A stretch of 20,277 bases of DNA from Phanerochaete sordida (Eukaryota; Basidiomycota; Agaricomycetes; Polyporales; Phanerochaetaceae): positions 1-20,277 of the forward strand of contig BPQB01000177.1 of NCBI GenBank assembly GCA_019973155.2, read 5' to 3'. Position numbers and translations under genes: made by a program. Below are positions 1-9,639 of this stretch, piece by piece. Each line of letters opens with the position of its first letter. Positions within the stretch are counted from its first letter, which is position 1. The notes beneath the pieces are model-generated. The model was not told where the DNA came from. It did no database searches and worked only from the letters and a program-made list of their open reading frames with translations.

Positions 1-14
1 TGGAAGAGATTTAC

Positions 15-420
15 CTGAGCGAGCTTCTGGCGCGCCAGGCCGCCGGTAGACGAGGGGTCTAGAAGGGCAAAACACGCGAGGATATCATGCACGATGTAGA
101 AGACTATGTCGTGGTGAAAATTTTTCTTCAGCCAGTCGATGAGGACAAGAACTTCTCGCAGCTGAATGCTGCCCGCACGAGCGACCAAGAACAGCGTTAT
201 GGCGAGTGTCCGCCGTTCGTACTTTAGCGGCTCGTATCTTGCGGTGAGAAGGTCGTACTCGAGTTGACCAGCTACAAGCGGTCAGACCTCAGTGCGGACG
301 CAAACTCCAGGGGATGAACACTGAATTATAGGTGAATCAATATTATGTACTCTTCGCCTTCATCCGCGCCGCATGCACCTTCGTGATGGTCCTCTCCAGC
401 CTTCGCACCGCCTGCGCCAT
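15..420 (-). CDS. N-terminal part of an unknown protein gene (two exons, runs off left edge)
   Basis: I do not recognise this gene. Exon 1 (420-351) starts at an ATG in a good context (AAGG-ATG-GCG) with an in-frame TAG four codons upstream. It encodes MAQAVRRLERTITKVHAAR and a few more residues. A GTACAT donor at 350 opens a 79-nt intron that ends in TTGTAG at 272, with a TCTGAC branch-like site just before it. Exon 2 (271-15) continues in matching phase 1 for 86 codons without a stop and ends Q|GTAAAT at the left edge, a normal donor, so the gene continues outside. The visible 109 residues begin with a basic helix, then a largely helical, hydrophobic stretch including LREVLVLIDWLKKNF and DIVFYIVHDILACFALL. 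The splice phases agree and the frame has no stops, which argues for a real gene. The function is unknown. The 5' end lies about 105 bp from the Plavaka relic on the other strand. Confidence 0.6.
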
Positions 421-524
421 CCTTGCCTATGGCCCAGAACGATCCGCCCGCTGCTTCCGCTCCTGACCGCCCCTTCGAATGCCTGGCGCCGACACATCAT
501 CCCGACCCTTTTGCTGGACTGGCT

Positions 525-1492
525 GACCCGGGAATTCGACAGGCAGACACTCCATTCGAAAGATTCGAAAGCAGGAGCAACTTCGTCAGCATCAACCATG
601 GGAGCCGTTCAAGGAAGTGGATGAGTAGTACGTCCTTGCACGCTGGCTCAACGACAACGTCGGTCATAACCATACGGACGCGTTCCTGAAGCTACCATTG
701 GTGCGTCTGTGCATTCGCTCAGGAAGGCTCCGGCATATTGATCATTGGCACCTCTGACAGATTCGAAAACAGACGAAGCTGTCGTGCGCGAACAAACGTG
801 CATATTTGCGGAGCAAGATAGACGGCATAAGGACCAAAGGGACCGCGTGGTTCCAAGACCGCGTTGCTATCTTTGGCGATCTCATCAATGGGCAACCTCG
901 CAAGGAAACGGTTGAGCTGTGGCACCGTAACCTTGTCGATTGCATTCGCGAGCTACTAGGCAACCCTGCCCTTCGCGACCACTTGGCGTACGCTCCCGAA
1001 AAGATCTACAGTGATCGTGATGGTCGAAATCGCATGTACGACGAGATGTGGACCGGAGACCTATGGCGGGAACTACAAGTACGTCAGTGTGAAGTGGTTC
1101 GTTAGGAGCATGCATTAAATTCATTGATTGTACAGAAGCGGCTCCCAGACGGCGCAACGGTTTCCCCTGTCAGCATTGCCTCGTACAAGACGAAACTGAT
1201 CAACTTCCGAAGTGACGCCACCGCCTGGTCCGTCTACCTTACTGTAGGCAACATCGAGTCTTCAATTCGGCGCAAGCCTTCCGCTCGAGCCATGGTTCTG
1301 ATCGCCTAACTTCCCGTTGCGAAGCTCGACTGCATTGCTTCCGAATCGGCGCGGTCATCAGTAACATACCAGCTCTTCCACTACTGCATGCGCAGAGTGC
1401 TCGACCCGCTGGTGCGAGCGTGACGCCGTGGTGTGGACTTGGTTTGCGCTGACGGTTGGGTCCGCAAGGTCTTTCTGGTCGTTGCGGCGTAG
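525..1492 (+). pseudogene. Degraded Plavaka-type (CACTA superfamily) transposase fragment
   Basis: Plavaka transposases mobilise CACTA-like DNA elements of basidiomycetes. This is an N-terminal to central piece. Recognisable blocks in order are RQADTPFERFE (537), then after a one-base frame change WEPFKEVDE and ARWLNDNVGHNHTDAFLKLP (599-700). An intron lies at 701-760 (GTGCGT...CTGACAG). Exon 761-1078 carries ELWHRNLVDCIRELLGNPA, YAPEKIYSDRDGRNR and MYDEMWTGDLWRELQ. A second intron is at 1079-1135 (GTACGT...TACAG). The exon from 1136 has LPDGATVSPVSIASYKTKL, AWSVYLTVGNIESSIRRKPS and LPVAKLDC, then YQLFHYCMRRVLDPLVRA and VDLVCADGWVRKV. In-frame stops at 626 (TAG), 1307 (TAA), 1421 (TGA) and 1490 (TAG), plus the frame change near 556-575, show that it is dead. 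The downstream catalytic part is absent or unrecognisable. Family recognition rests on memory of conserved motifs, not on a search. Confidence 0.85.
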
Positions 1493-3591
1493 ATCTGCCC
1501 TCGCGCGCGCCGTACCGGCACTATGAAGCTCCCCGCGCTCCGGCCTGGCCACGCGGCCGACCGTTCGTAAAATAATGTGAGGTGGTCCGGAGCTGTAAAT
1601 GAGACGTGCCGTTGCTGAAAGCCGGATTCGATCTTCGGCCCCGTCGAGGTGGTGGAGGCAGAGAAAAAGGGGAGACTTGCGAGGACCGTCTGCGGCAAAC
1701 CTGTTTGTTATGAACGAGGAAAATTGACATGGGAATGCCACGTCTGAGGCCGAAATCATGACCGCAGTAGGTCATGGGACATACGAGACCCGAGTCCAGG
1801 ACCCGAGTGACCAGATCGATATATAAGCTGTCCCTTGTTCAGACGGGCATCCCAGGTCAACAGACCTCGCGATGTACAGTTGAATGGAATTGTTACCTAC
1901 CGTCGATGTGCATACCAATAGACATGATTAAGAAATTAATAGCGACGATGATGATGATCTTCCTAGCCGGTGGTCACGCTGCCTGTCAAAGGACGTCTAC
2001 CTGACCTTGAGGGTGGCAATATTTCACATGCAAAGTATGAAGTGCCTATCGTAGTCAAGAGGTGGCAATGTCCGATGGGAGATTGGACTATTGACAGATA
2101 TTCATCGTGTCAAACAGCAAGTAAAAAACGCGTTGGTCGGAGAGCAGATGATCTAAAGCATCGGTGGATTTGCGACTGCTGTAGGACCTAGCCTCGGGAA
2201 GTACCTGCACAATCGACTGGACCTAATGTATGCATGCGGATAGAACGATTTTTCTTCCTCTTGGAGACACCTATATCGGCTAATCCGTTGATATATGTAT
2301 CTATGTGTCTGGCAAGGAGCACAACGACATCAGTATCAATACTGAGACTCTGACTGAGAGTTCTCCTCAATGTTTCAAATTGCTAGGTGTTTGGGCGAGC
2401 GACTTTAGAGGCCCTCGGAGTAATCACTCGCCATATTTGCTACCTTTCCTTTGGAATCTGTTGAAAAGCGGGGTCGCGCGGTCGGGGGTTGGCGGTCAAG
2501 GAGCAAACGCGCGAGGCGTTGCGGTCGATTCAGTGAGCCCTAAGTATGCTACGACATGACTCGGAGCCTGACGATGGATCTCCAGGTACGCTACGATGGT
2601 GATAAGATACGACAAACAAGTGTAAATAGATAGCGCACGAGCGCCGTGAGCGCGAGCTCGAATAATGAACGTTCATAGATTCTGGCAGAATCTACTGCTT
2701 CGGCCGGCTGTTGATTGATCTGCGAGGTGTTTTCTACAGACTCCACATTTCGGGAATGACGTTGCTGTCATAGAGTCAGGTCTCCCGATTGTGAACGTCT
2801 GATTTTGGCCTTTTCCTGGCGTTCGGCGACTTTTTCTGCGGACGGAGCGATCCCGTTCACTCTGAAAGCATCATGAACAACCGAGAGTGCCTGACCCTAT
2901 GGTGCGTGTGATGTCAGATAGTCATGACCTGTAGTCAGCGGCGTATACGCCGTCGAGGCCCTTGTGTGCTGTTAGCGCAGGCCCCTACGGTTCGATCCAA
3001 CGCACACGAACACTATCTAATATTCTTCCCAGCCAGATACCGGTTACAATGAGTATATCTTATGGTTATTACGTCTTGAAAAACGGCCAGAATGAGAGGG
3101 AGCGGCGCGGTGAAGGGTCTCCCAAGTCCTAGCTTTGGGGCCCTGGAGGCCCGGAAGATGCCATACCGTCTTCGCTGCTCACACTGTATGCACAAAGACC
3201 TCTCAAGCAAATTCATACATTTAGTCATATCATACACTCATCCCACTGCTGTCGTAATACTTTGAAAAATTATGCAGTGCTATATCAGCCTCTATGCGCA
3301 ACTGTGGTCATAGAATGCACTTTCCTGAGGGCGTTGTTCCCTCTGTGACGGACTTTCTTGTATATAACAGCATATTTACACTATTCGTTTCGGGTTGCTA
3401 CAACTTGAAGTCGCTGAACCTCCTCTGCGGGCTCGGCATGGGCAGGAGAAGTCTGGGCTCCTGTCGCGCAGAGGGGCCTCGACAGTGTGTACGCCGCTGT
3501 CCGCATGTTCAGACTGTATCGCGCCGCATGCAACTCTGAATAATGTTTAGTACGTGGTAAATGATACTCCGCGAGCGATAGAGATTGCTTC
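1493..3591. other. Gene-poor tract after the Plavaka relic
   Basis: I see no gene here. Open frames are short (at most about 130 codons, as shadows in the GC-rich part) and match no motif I know. The first 200 bases could hold unrecognisable remains of the Plavaka frame: a GLR-like LKAGFDLRP lies near 1617. Composition falls from GC-rich to mixed after about 1750. There is no tRNA, although a B-box-like GGTTCGATCC occurs near 2990. Confidence 0.4.
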
Positions 3592-3901
3592 GCTCGCAGG
3601 AAAACTCGCCGAGAACCCGCGGAGGACCAAACTCAGACGTTCAATAGCGGAAAAACGCAGGGTATCCCGGCGAGTAGGCTCGTCCCCATCCTCCCTCGTC
3701 ATTGCCTTCTCTGGCAAGCGCTAGGGCTTTCAAAGCGAGCATCTAGTTGAAACCAAGAAAGAAAATGCTGTGGAATAATCAGTTGAGTTGCAGTAGAGCT
3801 GGGGGACCAACAACTCGCGCACTTTTCGCTCGCGTTTTCGAAAAGCACGCGTTCTGTTTTACGATTCGGCGCTCTCTTAAGCCCTTAGCAGACGACTGTA
3901 A
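3592..3901 (+). repeat. Dispersed repeat family, copy R1 (plus)
   Basis: This is one of five diverged copies of the same roughly 230-bp sequence in the window. The copy begins at GCTCGCAGGAAAACTCGCCG and ends near the GACTGTAA block at about 3900. Blocks shared with the other copies are AGGAAAACTCGCCGAG, GCATCTAGTTGAA, AACTCGCGCACTTTTCGCTC and GGCGCTCTC. Compared with the other copies, R1 carries roughly 75 extra bases between about 3665 and 3740. The order of blocks is conserved and the bases between them have drifted, so it is old. No terminal repeats or target duplication are obvious. It may be a SINE, a MITE or part of a larger element. Confidence 0.7.
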
Positions 3902-4601
3902 CGTACAACGCTGCTACGTGCGGAATTCGGTAGAATTGATGACACAGAAGGTACTACTAGGGTCCAAGCCGTTTCTCACTGCTAAGTTAGGAATTCAAGA
4001 GAGCTGCAACTTAGCAAGTACAATACCCAGGACGCGAGGGTATCACTTCCGCAACGATAAGTTTTATCCCGTACAGCTGATAGGTTCGCATTTAATAACC
4101 TATACACCGGGGATTTGAGATTCAGGACGATTCCGTTATGTAGAGGGGAAGGAGGTCGGTCGTCGATGCGCCGCCAGTCGACCATGGACGACTTCCTTAG
4201 TCATCCACTCTGTAGCATGACGCTCTCTGAAGACGTTCAGCGAAGAAGGAGTTCTTTCGCGCCGTCGTTGCGGAAGCACTGGCTCACGAGAGACTGGAGG
4301 CCTTCTGCCCCCCAAATCCATGGACCAGTCCTTCGTCATCGGAGCCCACTCGGCGGAAAGCGAAGAGCGATGAGTCGCCCAGGGCCTTCGATTTTGCGTC
4401 CATGTGATGTTCGCGGACGGTAACTGACGAAGGAGGAGCACCCGGGACATCCGTGGCCGTGAAATTCGCACCGGCTGTCTGCGTTATATTCGTCAAACGC
4501 ACAGGGAGCTTCGCATACCCACGTCCGTTGCTCAGGAAGGTGAGTGTTGACGCCGCACTCCTCCGATGATATGGCGAGCGGGGTCACACACTGTTTCCGA
4601 T
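3902..4601. other. Spacer between repeat copies R1 and R2, no supported gene
   Basis: No gene can be supported. Between 4136 and 4502 both strands have overlapping open frames of 70-110 codons in a moderately GC-rich patch. None has a recognisable domain, and none joins across convincing splice sites to a longer frame. Confidence 0.35.
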
Positions 4602-4830
4602 TTATAGCCGTTTGCAAAGAACTTGGCAGAGCGCCCAATCGGGAAAAACGCGAGCAAAAGGTGCACGAATCTTCGATCGCCCAATTCTATTACGACTCCG
4701 CCAATTCTGACGCAGTTTTGGCGTAAATATCATTGACCAGATGCTCCCGTAGGGCCGTAGCTAGTTTGCACAATAAGTATCGAGTGTCTACCTCTGACCC
4801 TCCGCGGTTGCTCAGTGAGTTTCCCTGCAG
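4602..4830 (-). repeat. Dispersed repeat family, copy R2 (minus)
   Basis: Read on the minus strand, this copy starts at CTGCAGGGAAACTCACTGAG near 4830. It continues through ACCGCGGAGGGTCA, GACACTCGATA, GCATCTGGTCAAT, TTACGCCAAAACTGCG, TGCACCTTTTGCTCGCGTTT and CCCGATTGGGCGCTCTGCCA to an AACGGCTATAA block near 4602. It is among the most complete copies and gives the clearest picture of the family. It is opposite in orientation to R1 and R3, which flank it at about 0.7 and 0.6 kb. Confidence 0.75.
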
Positions 4831-5413
4831 ATGAAAAGAGCTAGATCGCCTCTCTGACATATTAAATGGGATTCTACGGTTTATGTACAGGTTCGTGTGG
4901 TGCTACATCTTCATATACCACGACAGGTCAAGTATACAAGAGCAAGGCCCTTCTGCATGGTAGGCGCCCAGAGTTTTGCGGTCCACTGCTATGTACGTGA
5001 GCACGACAGGCGGATATTCTATTGAAGTATCATTCAAAATGATGTATAGTCTACAGGCCACGTCCCATACTGCTCAGGATGAATGAGAGACTCACCATAC
5101 TCACGGAGTGCTTCGACACAAACCTGCATTCTGGACCCTATCAGAGATAGACAGAATGCTCATTATATTCTGACTCATAGATTGATACAATTGGATACCA
5201 TCTAAGGCAACCGAACTTTGCTGTAGCTTCTGGGAAGGATGCGCGAGCAGTGGACACGGTCCTGTGTCTGCCGGGTCCTGGCCAAGGACCCCTGCCACCA
5301 GCGGTCCGGCAGGCGCTTGTCCTGCAGGTGGGACCTCCACCGCGTATTCGCGCCTGACAGCAGTTTCTGAGATATATAGCGTTATGAAAATCTGATTATC
5401 TGCAACATCAAGT
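4831..5413. other. Spacer between R2 and R3, with a GC-rich dyad
   Basis: I see no gene. The stretch is AT-leaning except for a GC-rich patch at 5235-5345. That patch contains an inverted repeat with GGGTCCT at 5273-5279 and AGGACCC at 5285-5291, 5 bases apart. Confidence 0.35.
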
Positions 5414-5700
5414 TGTCAGAGGTGTTCGAAAGGCTGCCAGAACCGTTCTGCTCACAGGAAAACTCACCGAGCACCCGCGGAGGGTCAAAGTTAGACACTC
5501 GATATTGCGCAAACGAACTATGGGATCATCCGGTCAACAATGCTTACGCCAACGCTGCGAAATACTTTAAGGAATTGCGATAAAATCAGGTGAGCGAAAA
5601 TTCGCGCACCTTTTGCTCGCGTTTTTCGGAAAGCGCGCGTTTCTCCCGATTTGGTGCTCTGCTAAGTTCTTCGCGAACGGCTGTAATGGAGCTAAGCTCG
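5414..5700 (+). repeat. Dispersed repeat family, copy R3 (plus)
   Basis: This copy shares with the others CTCACAGGAAAACTCACCGA (5449), ACCCGCGGAGGGTCAAA, GACACTCGATATTGCGC, TACGCCAACGCTGCGAAAT, AAAATTCGCGCACCTTTTGC, TCGCGTTTTTC, CCCGATTTGGTGCTCTGCTA and ACGGCTGTAATGG. The similarity to copy R4 extends about 35 bases further upstream, and the similarity to R5 continues a little downstream, to about 5730. The central block can form a stem of the type GAGCRAAA...TTTTGCTC. Confidence 0.75.
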
Positions 5701-6801
5701 TCAAGGCTGAAGCATGTAGTCAGCGACTGCGCGAACTGTTTTGCAGTCCCCTGCGGCATTCCCACAACGCGAAGTACGTGAGTAAAAAGGCTGCGGCATC
5801 AAGATCTTATACTTAGTAGAGACGGGGGGTGAGGATGCCTATCCGTCCTGCAAGGAGTGCTAAACCGGGTCAGCGCCCCCATCCCGCCCTGGCTCGCCCC
5901 GCCGCCGCCTATCGAGCTTCTCACAAGGGGTTCGCTGCTTCTGAACCCATAGCTCATAATTGAACCAGATATGGTCGCAGGTTTCCACCACTGCGACGCC
6001 TCACCGGCACCACCGATTGCCACCGATTGCCACCGATTTCCGCCGAAGTAGAAGCGCTCCCTGAACGAGCCATGGAGGACGTTACCGCTTACAAAGCGTA
6101 TGAGCCGCGTCATCAAGGTATCGCTCCCTGCTGTCTTCGGGAACCAGTTTGCCGACGTCCGCTTAGAGCGGTCGAACTGGAGCGAGTACATGTGGTTCTG
6201 TTGCCCTCGGCACTCCAGGCGTGCTATGTCTCTCCACCACGTGCGGCCGCGTCAACCGTGACCGCCCGTCGTGCCAGGGTACTACAAACATCCCCGGGCG
6301 GGAGATCAGCAGTCGCCACCCCGGCCTCGCGGCAGACGACGCAGTTCCAGTACACGCCACGATACCCTAGGGCCCAACACATGCGCAGGCGTCGGTGGGG
6401 TGCGCCGCCCGGCCATGGTTGGACCGTCCCGCACGCTGCGACCGAGACTGACAGCACCTGCGCCGGCCTGGTGCCTGCCAGGATGGAGGTGAGTGTAGCC
6501 TGATAATCAGCGAACACTTCGGCCTCAGTAACCTCCTTCGGTGTGCCTTCGTGTCAGGGCAGCCATCTTCGCACCATACGGGGTGGCTTTGGCGCAAATA
6601 AAGCACCATACCTCTATCTCAGCTTCAAAGTCCCACTTGTCAAGATGTACAGTGGCTGAGAAGGCTCCCGGAGCGGACGTCCGCGTCTATAGGTATAAAC
6701 ATGATAAATAGTTGAATATGGAAGACGCCGTACAGACTCTGTGTGCTCTATACAACTGATGACTTGGGAAGGACGGTCTCTGCTTCATCCGAGGACCTCG
6801 T
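5701..6801. other. GC-rich tract downstream of the JmjC gene, no supported gene
   Basis: Open frames up to 158 codons exist on both strands at 5800-6520, but they overlap one another in a GC-rich patch and show no domain. A donor-like GTGAGT at 6487 follows the plus-strand frame, with no convincing partner exon. A tandem 10-mer (CACCGATTGC, three units) lies at 6011-6040. This region is 3' of the minus-strand JmjC gene. Confidence 0.35.
6011..6040. repeat. Short tandem repeat, 10-mer x3
   Basis: There are three adjacent units of CACCGATTGC; the third is CACCGATTTC. It is too short to be more than a minor tandem duplication. Confidence 0.9.
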
Positions 6802-9160
6802 TTACACCTTGCGTGAGTTGCTGGGGGCAGTGATGTCATACCAGCCTTTCAACACCCATTTGGCACTTTCTGGGTTACAGCGAGGGGTCTCCAACGTTAA
6901 TGCCGCCAGCTTGAGGCCCCAGTCACTCGAAGATTGTGAGTGATCGTCGATCCTCGAGCTCTTGCCGCGTTGTTCAGCCCGCAGGCAGTGCACCGTGTGC
7001 CAAGCATCATCTCCGGCACCGGAGATGATAAGGGCCTCCACTGAGTGAATGCCCGCGGCCAGCAGCCCGCGCTCGGTGTAACGTTGGTGGCATTTTGTGC
7101 AGTCAAGCACCAACTTGAACCGCTCACGTGCGTCCAACTAAGTCGCAGAAATTACTTAGGTATGCTCAGAGATGACCAGATCGCGAAACTTACTTTCCGT
7201 ATACTGTCTAACTTGCAGCGTCTGAATAAATTACAGGCGGCAATGAAGGTGTTTGGCACGCAGTGAAGCCGTCCATAGTCACTGATAGGGATAATTCCAG
7301 TGATAGCCCGCTGAAGTAAGAGCTACACTCACTTTGAGCTCAGACGCCATCCAAGACGGGGCTTACTCTGGCCAGCCTGCTGAAGCTTGCCCGCCGCTTT
7401 GTTGCGCACTGCCACGAGCTTGGGGAAGGACCATTGTTGGACGGGGACCATGGTGGCGCATGCGCATGTTCTCCCGATCGAAAAGCAAGAGGGGCAGAGA
7501 ATGACGCTATCGTCATCTGCTGCCGTTGGGACGTTTCGACAATTTCCACAGCAGCGAAAAAAAGACTGGAACGTATCCGCTCCGCAAAAGTCGCAGGTAG
7601 AGAAGGTTCTCATCGTGGGAAATTCTTCATCCTCTGCGTTGAGCGTATCGTATTGGTCGTGTTGCGGGTCGAATTCCTGGACAAGTATGTGGTCGAAGAG
7701 GTCGACAATATGGTAAAGGGCGCCAAGTGATTTCAAAGACGGTGTTCTATCCTGAAGCATCTCGACCATGCTGTAGTACACCGTCGCTTTGACTCTGAAC
7801 GACTCGGGATGGCATACCCTAGGTTGAGTCAGAATTTTGCCTTATGGTATAATAGGAACGCGTATTACCTCTGATATATCGGGAGATCGTCATGTAGTGC
7901 CGCATCGAGAGAGGCCAATGTCATCCTGTTCCAGGCGATCTTGACTGTCAGCCCTCCGTGGTTGATAACGTGATGAACACTCCTTCGAGGAACGAGGACG
8001 AGGTCCCCAATGTGCTGCTCGCACTTGTACACTGTAAATGGGGCGTTGGCCAACTGCTCGTCGCTCAGCTGCGAGGAGTCGTGCAATTCGACATCGATAC
8101 CCAGACTTTGACGGTAGTGTGCACTTGCTCTGTCTGAGTCGTTCGTACACGTCATGTACCAGACCGCTTTGCCGTCGTTCTCGGAGTAGACCATGATGTT
8201 GTGACCAAAGCTTGCGCAAGAGTCCTTGTGAAGGGGGGTAAAAGACCTTCCGCCCCCTATGTAGCACATGAGAGTTTCAACTGGGGCCTGATCTATGTAA
8301 AAACCATGGAACACGGTATTAGGAAGATTTCGCCTACCTTTGACATGAACCGTAGATAATCCGAAGTGCTTTTCGGCGCCAGCCCGGCCGGTATGAGAGT
8401 ACCATCGGAGATGATTTTCCTCCATTCTGGAGGACACTCCGCGTCTTTTGCGTATAAAACGGGGGCTATAGAGGTCGTAAACATGCTACTCTGGGTCGCG
8501 CGTGTAGTAAAAGACATACTTTTGCCGGGATGCTTTGACGGCCTTCGCACGGTATCCAAATATTCTTTGAGAGACATCGAAGCGTCCGATCTCGCCTTCC
8601 GAGCCGTCTGTTCGCGGACCATAACGGCTCGAGATCGCAATTTAGCTTTAGTCGAGCTTGGGGAAGGGCAGAGCTCACTTTGAAACCGCTCTTCATACGA
8701 GCTGATGCTAAGCAGTTCTTGGTCCCACGCAGGATGTTTGTGCAGATCTCGTATCACGAGTGGTTCCCCGCCCACGCTCCAAGCATTGAGGGCAGCTATC
8801 AGGTCTTCTGCTTTGGCGAGAGCGGAAACGGTGCGGACTTCGGCGAAGGTGGCCACCATTTTACTACGAGGTTCGCAACGTTGAATGTTGAGAACATGGT
8901 CCTGAAAAGGAGACTTGCAGATACAGTACCTATTCTTTATGTATGACCTTGAAGAGCTGCTGGCAGTTTATGCGAGTAGGAGAAATTGTTGTCGAACCAG
9001 CCAGCGTGGCGTCGGGCGACGTCGGAGCTGAGTCAGACGGCACGTGGGCGCATGTACCATAATCAGTAATTCGGACGCCCAAGAAATTCGGAGACTTCGG
9101 TCCTACTCTTCCAGATGCGTTAAAATAGACCCAGCGATATTTTTCGCTGGTAGTATACAT
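6802..9160 (-). CDS. JmjC-domain Fe(II)/2-oxoglutarate dioxygenase-like protein with Cys-rich zinc region
   Basis: Eight exons on the minus strand (9160-8948, 8901-8679, 8627-8520, 8465-8338, 8287-7869, 7794-7333, 7281-7194, 7137-6802) join with consistent phases into 658 codons plus stop. Introns are 46-74 nt, GT-AG. The start is the ATG at 9160 (MYTTSEKYRWVYFNASGRVG), with an in-frame TAA three codons upstream. Residues 1-220 match the N-terminal style of basidiomycete JmjC proteins (ITDYG, LYAKDAECPPEW). The JmjC fold follows: VETLMCYIGGG, then H244-K-D246 in SFTPLHKDSCASFG, and H329 in GDLVLVPRRSVHHVINHGG, so the iron triad is complete. After PIYQRVKATVYYSM comes a cysteine cluster from about residue 431 (CDFCGAD, CCGNCRN, CPSCFSIGRTCAC), then CTKCH at 560-564. 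Related proteins hydroxylate or demethylate proteins, often histones. Here substrate and nuclear location are inferred. The C-terminal end is less certain than the core. Confidence 0.88.
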
Positions 9161-9639
9161 ACGCTCTTATATGATTTCAAGGTGTAGCCTCCTCCTTGCC
9201 CCGGGACGTACCTAGGGTACTATATCAATATGTATGCCATTATCGCCAGCTACGCTATTTGGTAGTCACAATCTAATCTAATCTATTGGATCGCTCAAGG
9301 AAAATGATTCTGATCGTGGGAAGAGCCACTCACCCTTGATCAAGCGCCCCACCCCTAGCGTATGGTTCGTTAAACGTTTGCTCAAACTTCCGTGATTTAA
9401 TTGGCTCGCTATGCTGCCCATACGTCCCTAAGTATTCTCGTGCATGTATATCATACTGCTACCTACTACAACCTCGCTGCATTTATTATCTAACCGCCCG
9501 AAGTTTGCGTAGTCTTCACCGTCATCGACGTGACCGGAGTCCGAGGAGCGCCAATTGCGCCCCCTAGGCCGCTGACGTCCATCGACATATTGCAACACAT
9601 CTCGCATACTATATGCACAGTGATTAGTATGCATTTGTA
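9161..9639. other. Upstream region of the JmjC gene
   Basis: No gene is seen. This is the 5' flank of the minus-strand JmjC gene and should hold its promoter. On the minus strand a TATAA-type sequence sits only about 8 bases before the ATG at 9160, too close to be the TATA box for that start. A short CTAAT repeat occurs near 9271-9284. Confidence 0.4.

Noticed and set aside
2970..3010. Possible tRNA, because of a B-box-like GGTTCGATCC
   Set aside because: The bases around the loop do not form a T-arm stem, and no acceptor or anticodon arm could be drawn.
3592..5700. Repeats R1-R5 as copies of a conserved protein-coding exon (GKLAEHPRRVKV-like reading)
   Set aside because: The frame is open only for some 20-25 codons and is broken differently in each copy; the similarity is at DNA level.
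6027..6503. 158-codon plus-strand frame and opposing 130-codon frame
   Set aside because: Neither has a recognisable domain, splice partners or a convincing start; both are likely compositional.
7387..7730. Plus-strand frames of about 100 codons
   Set aside because: They are antisense shadows of the JmjC exon that carries the cysteine-rich region.
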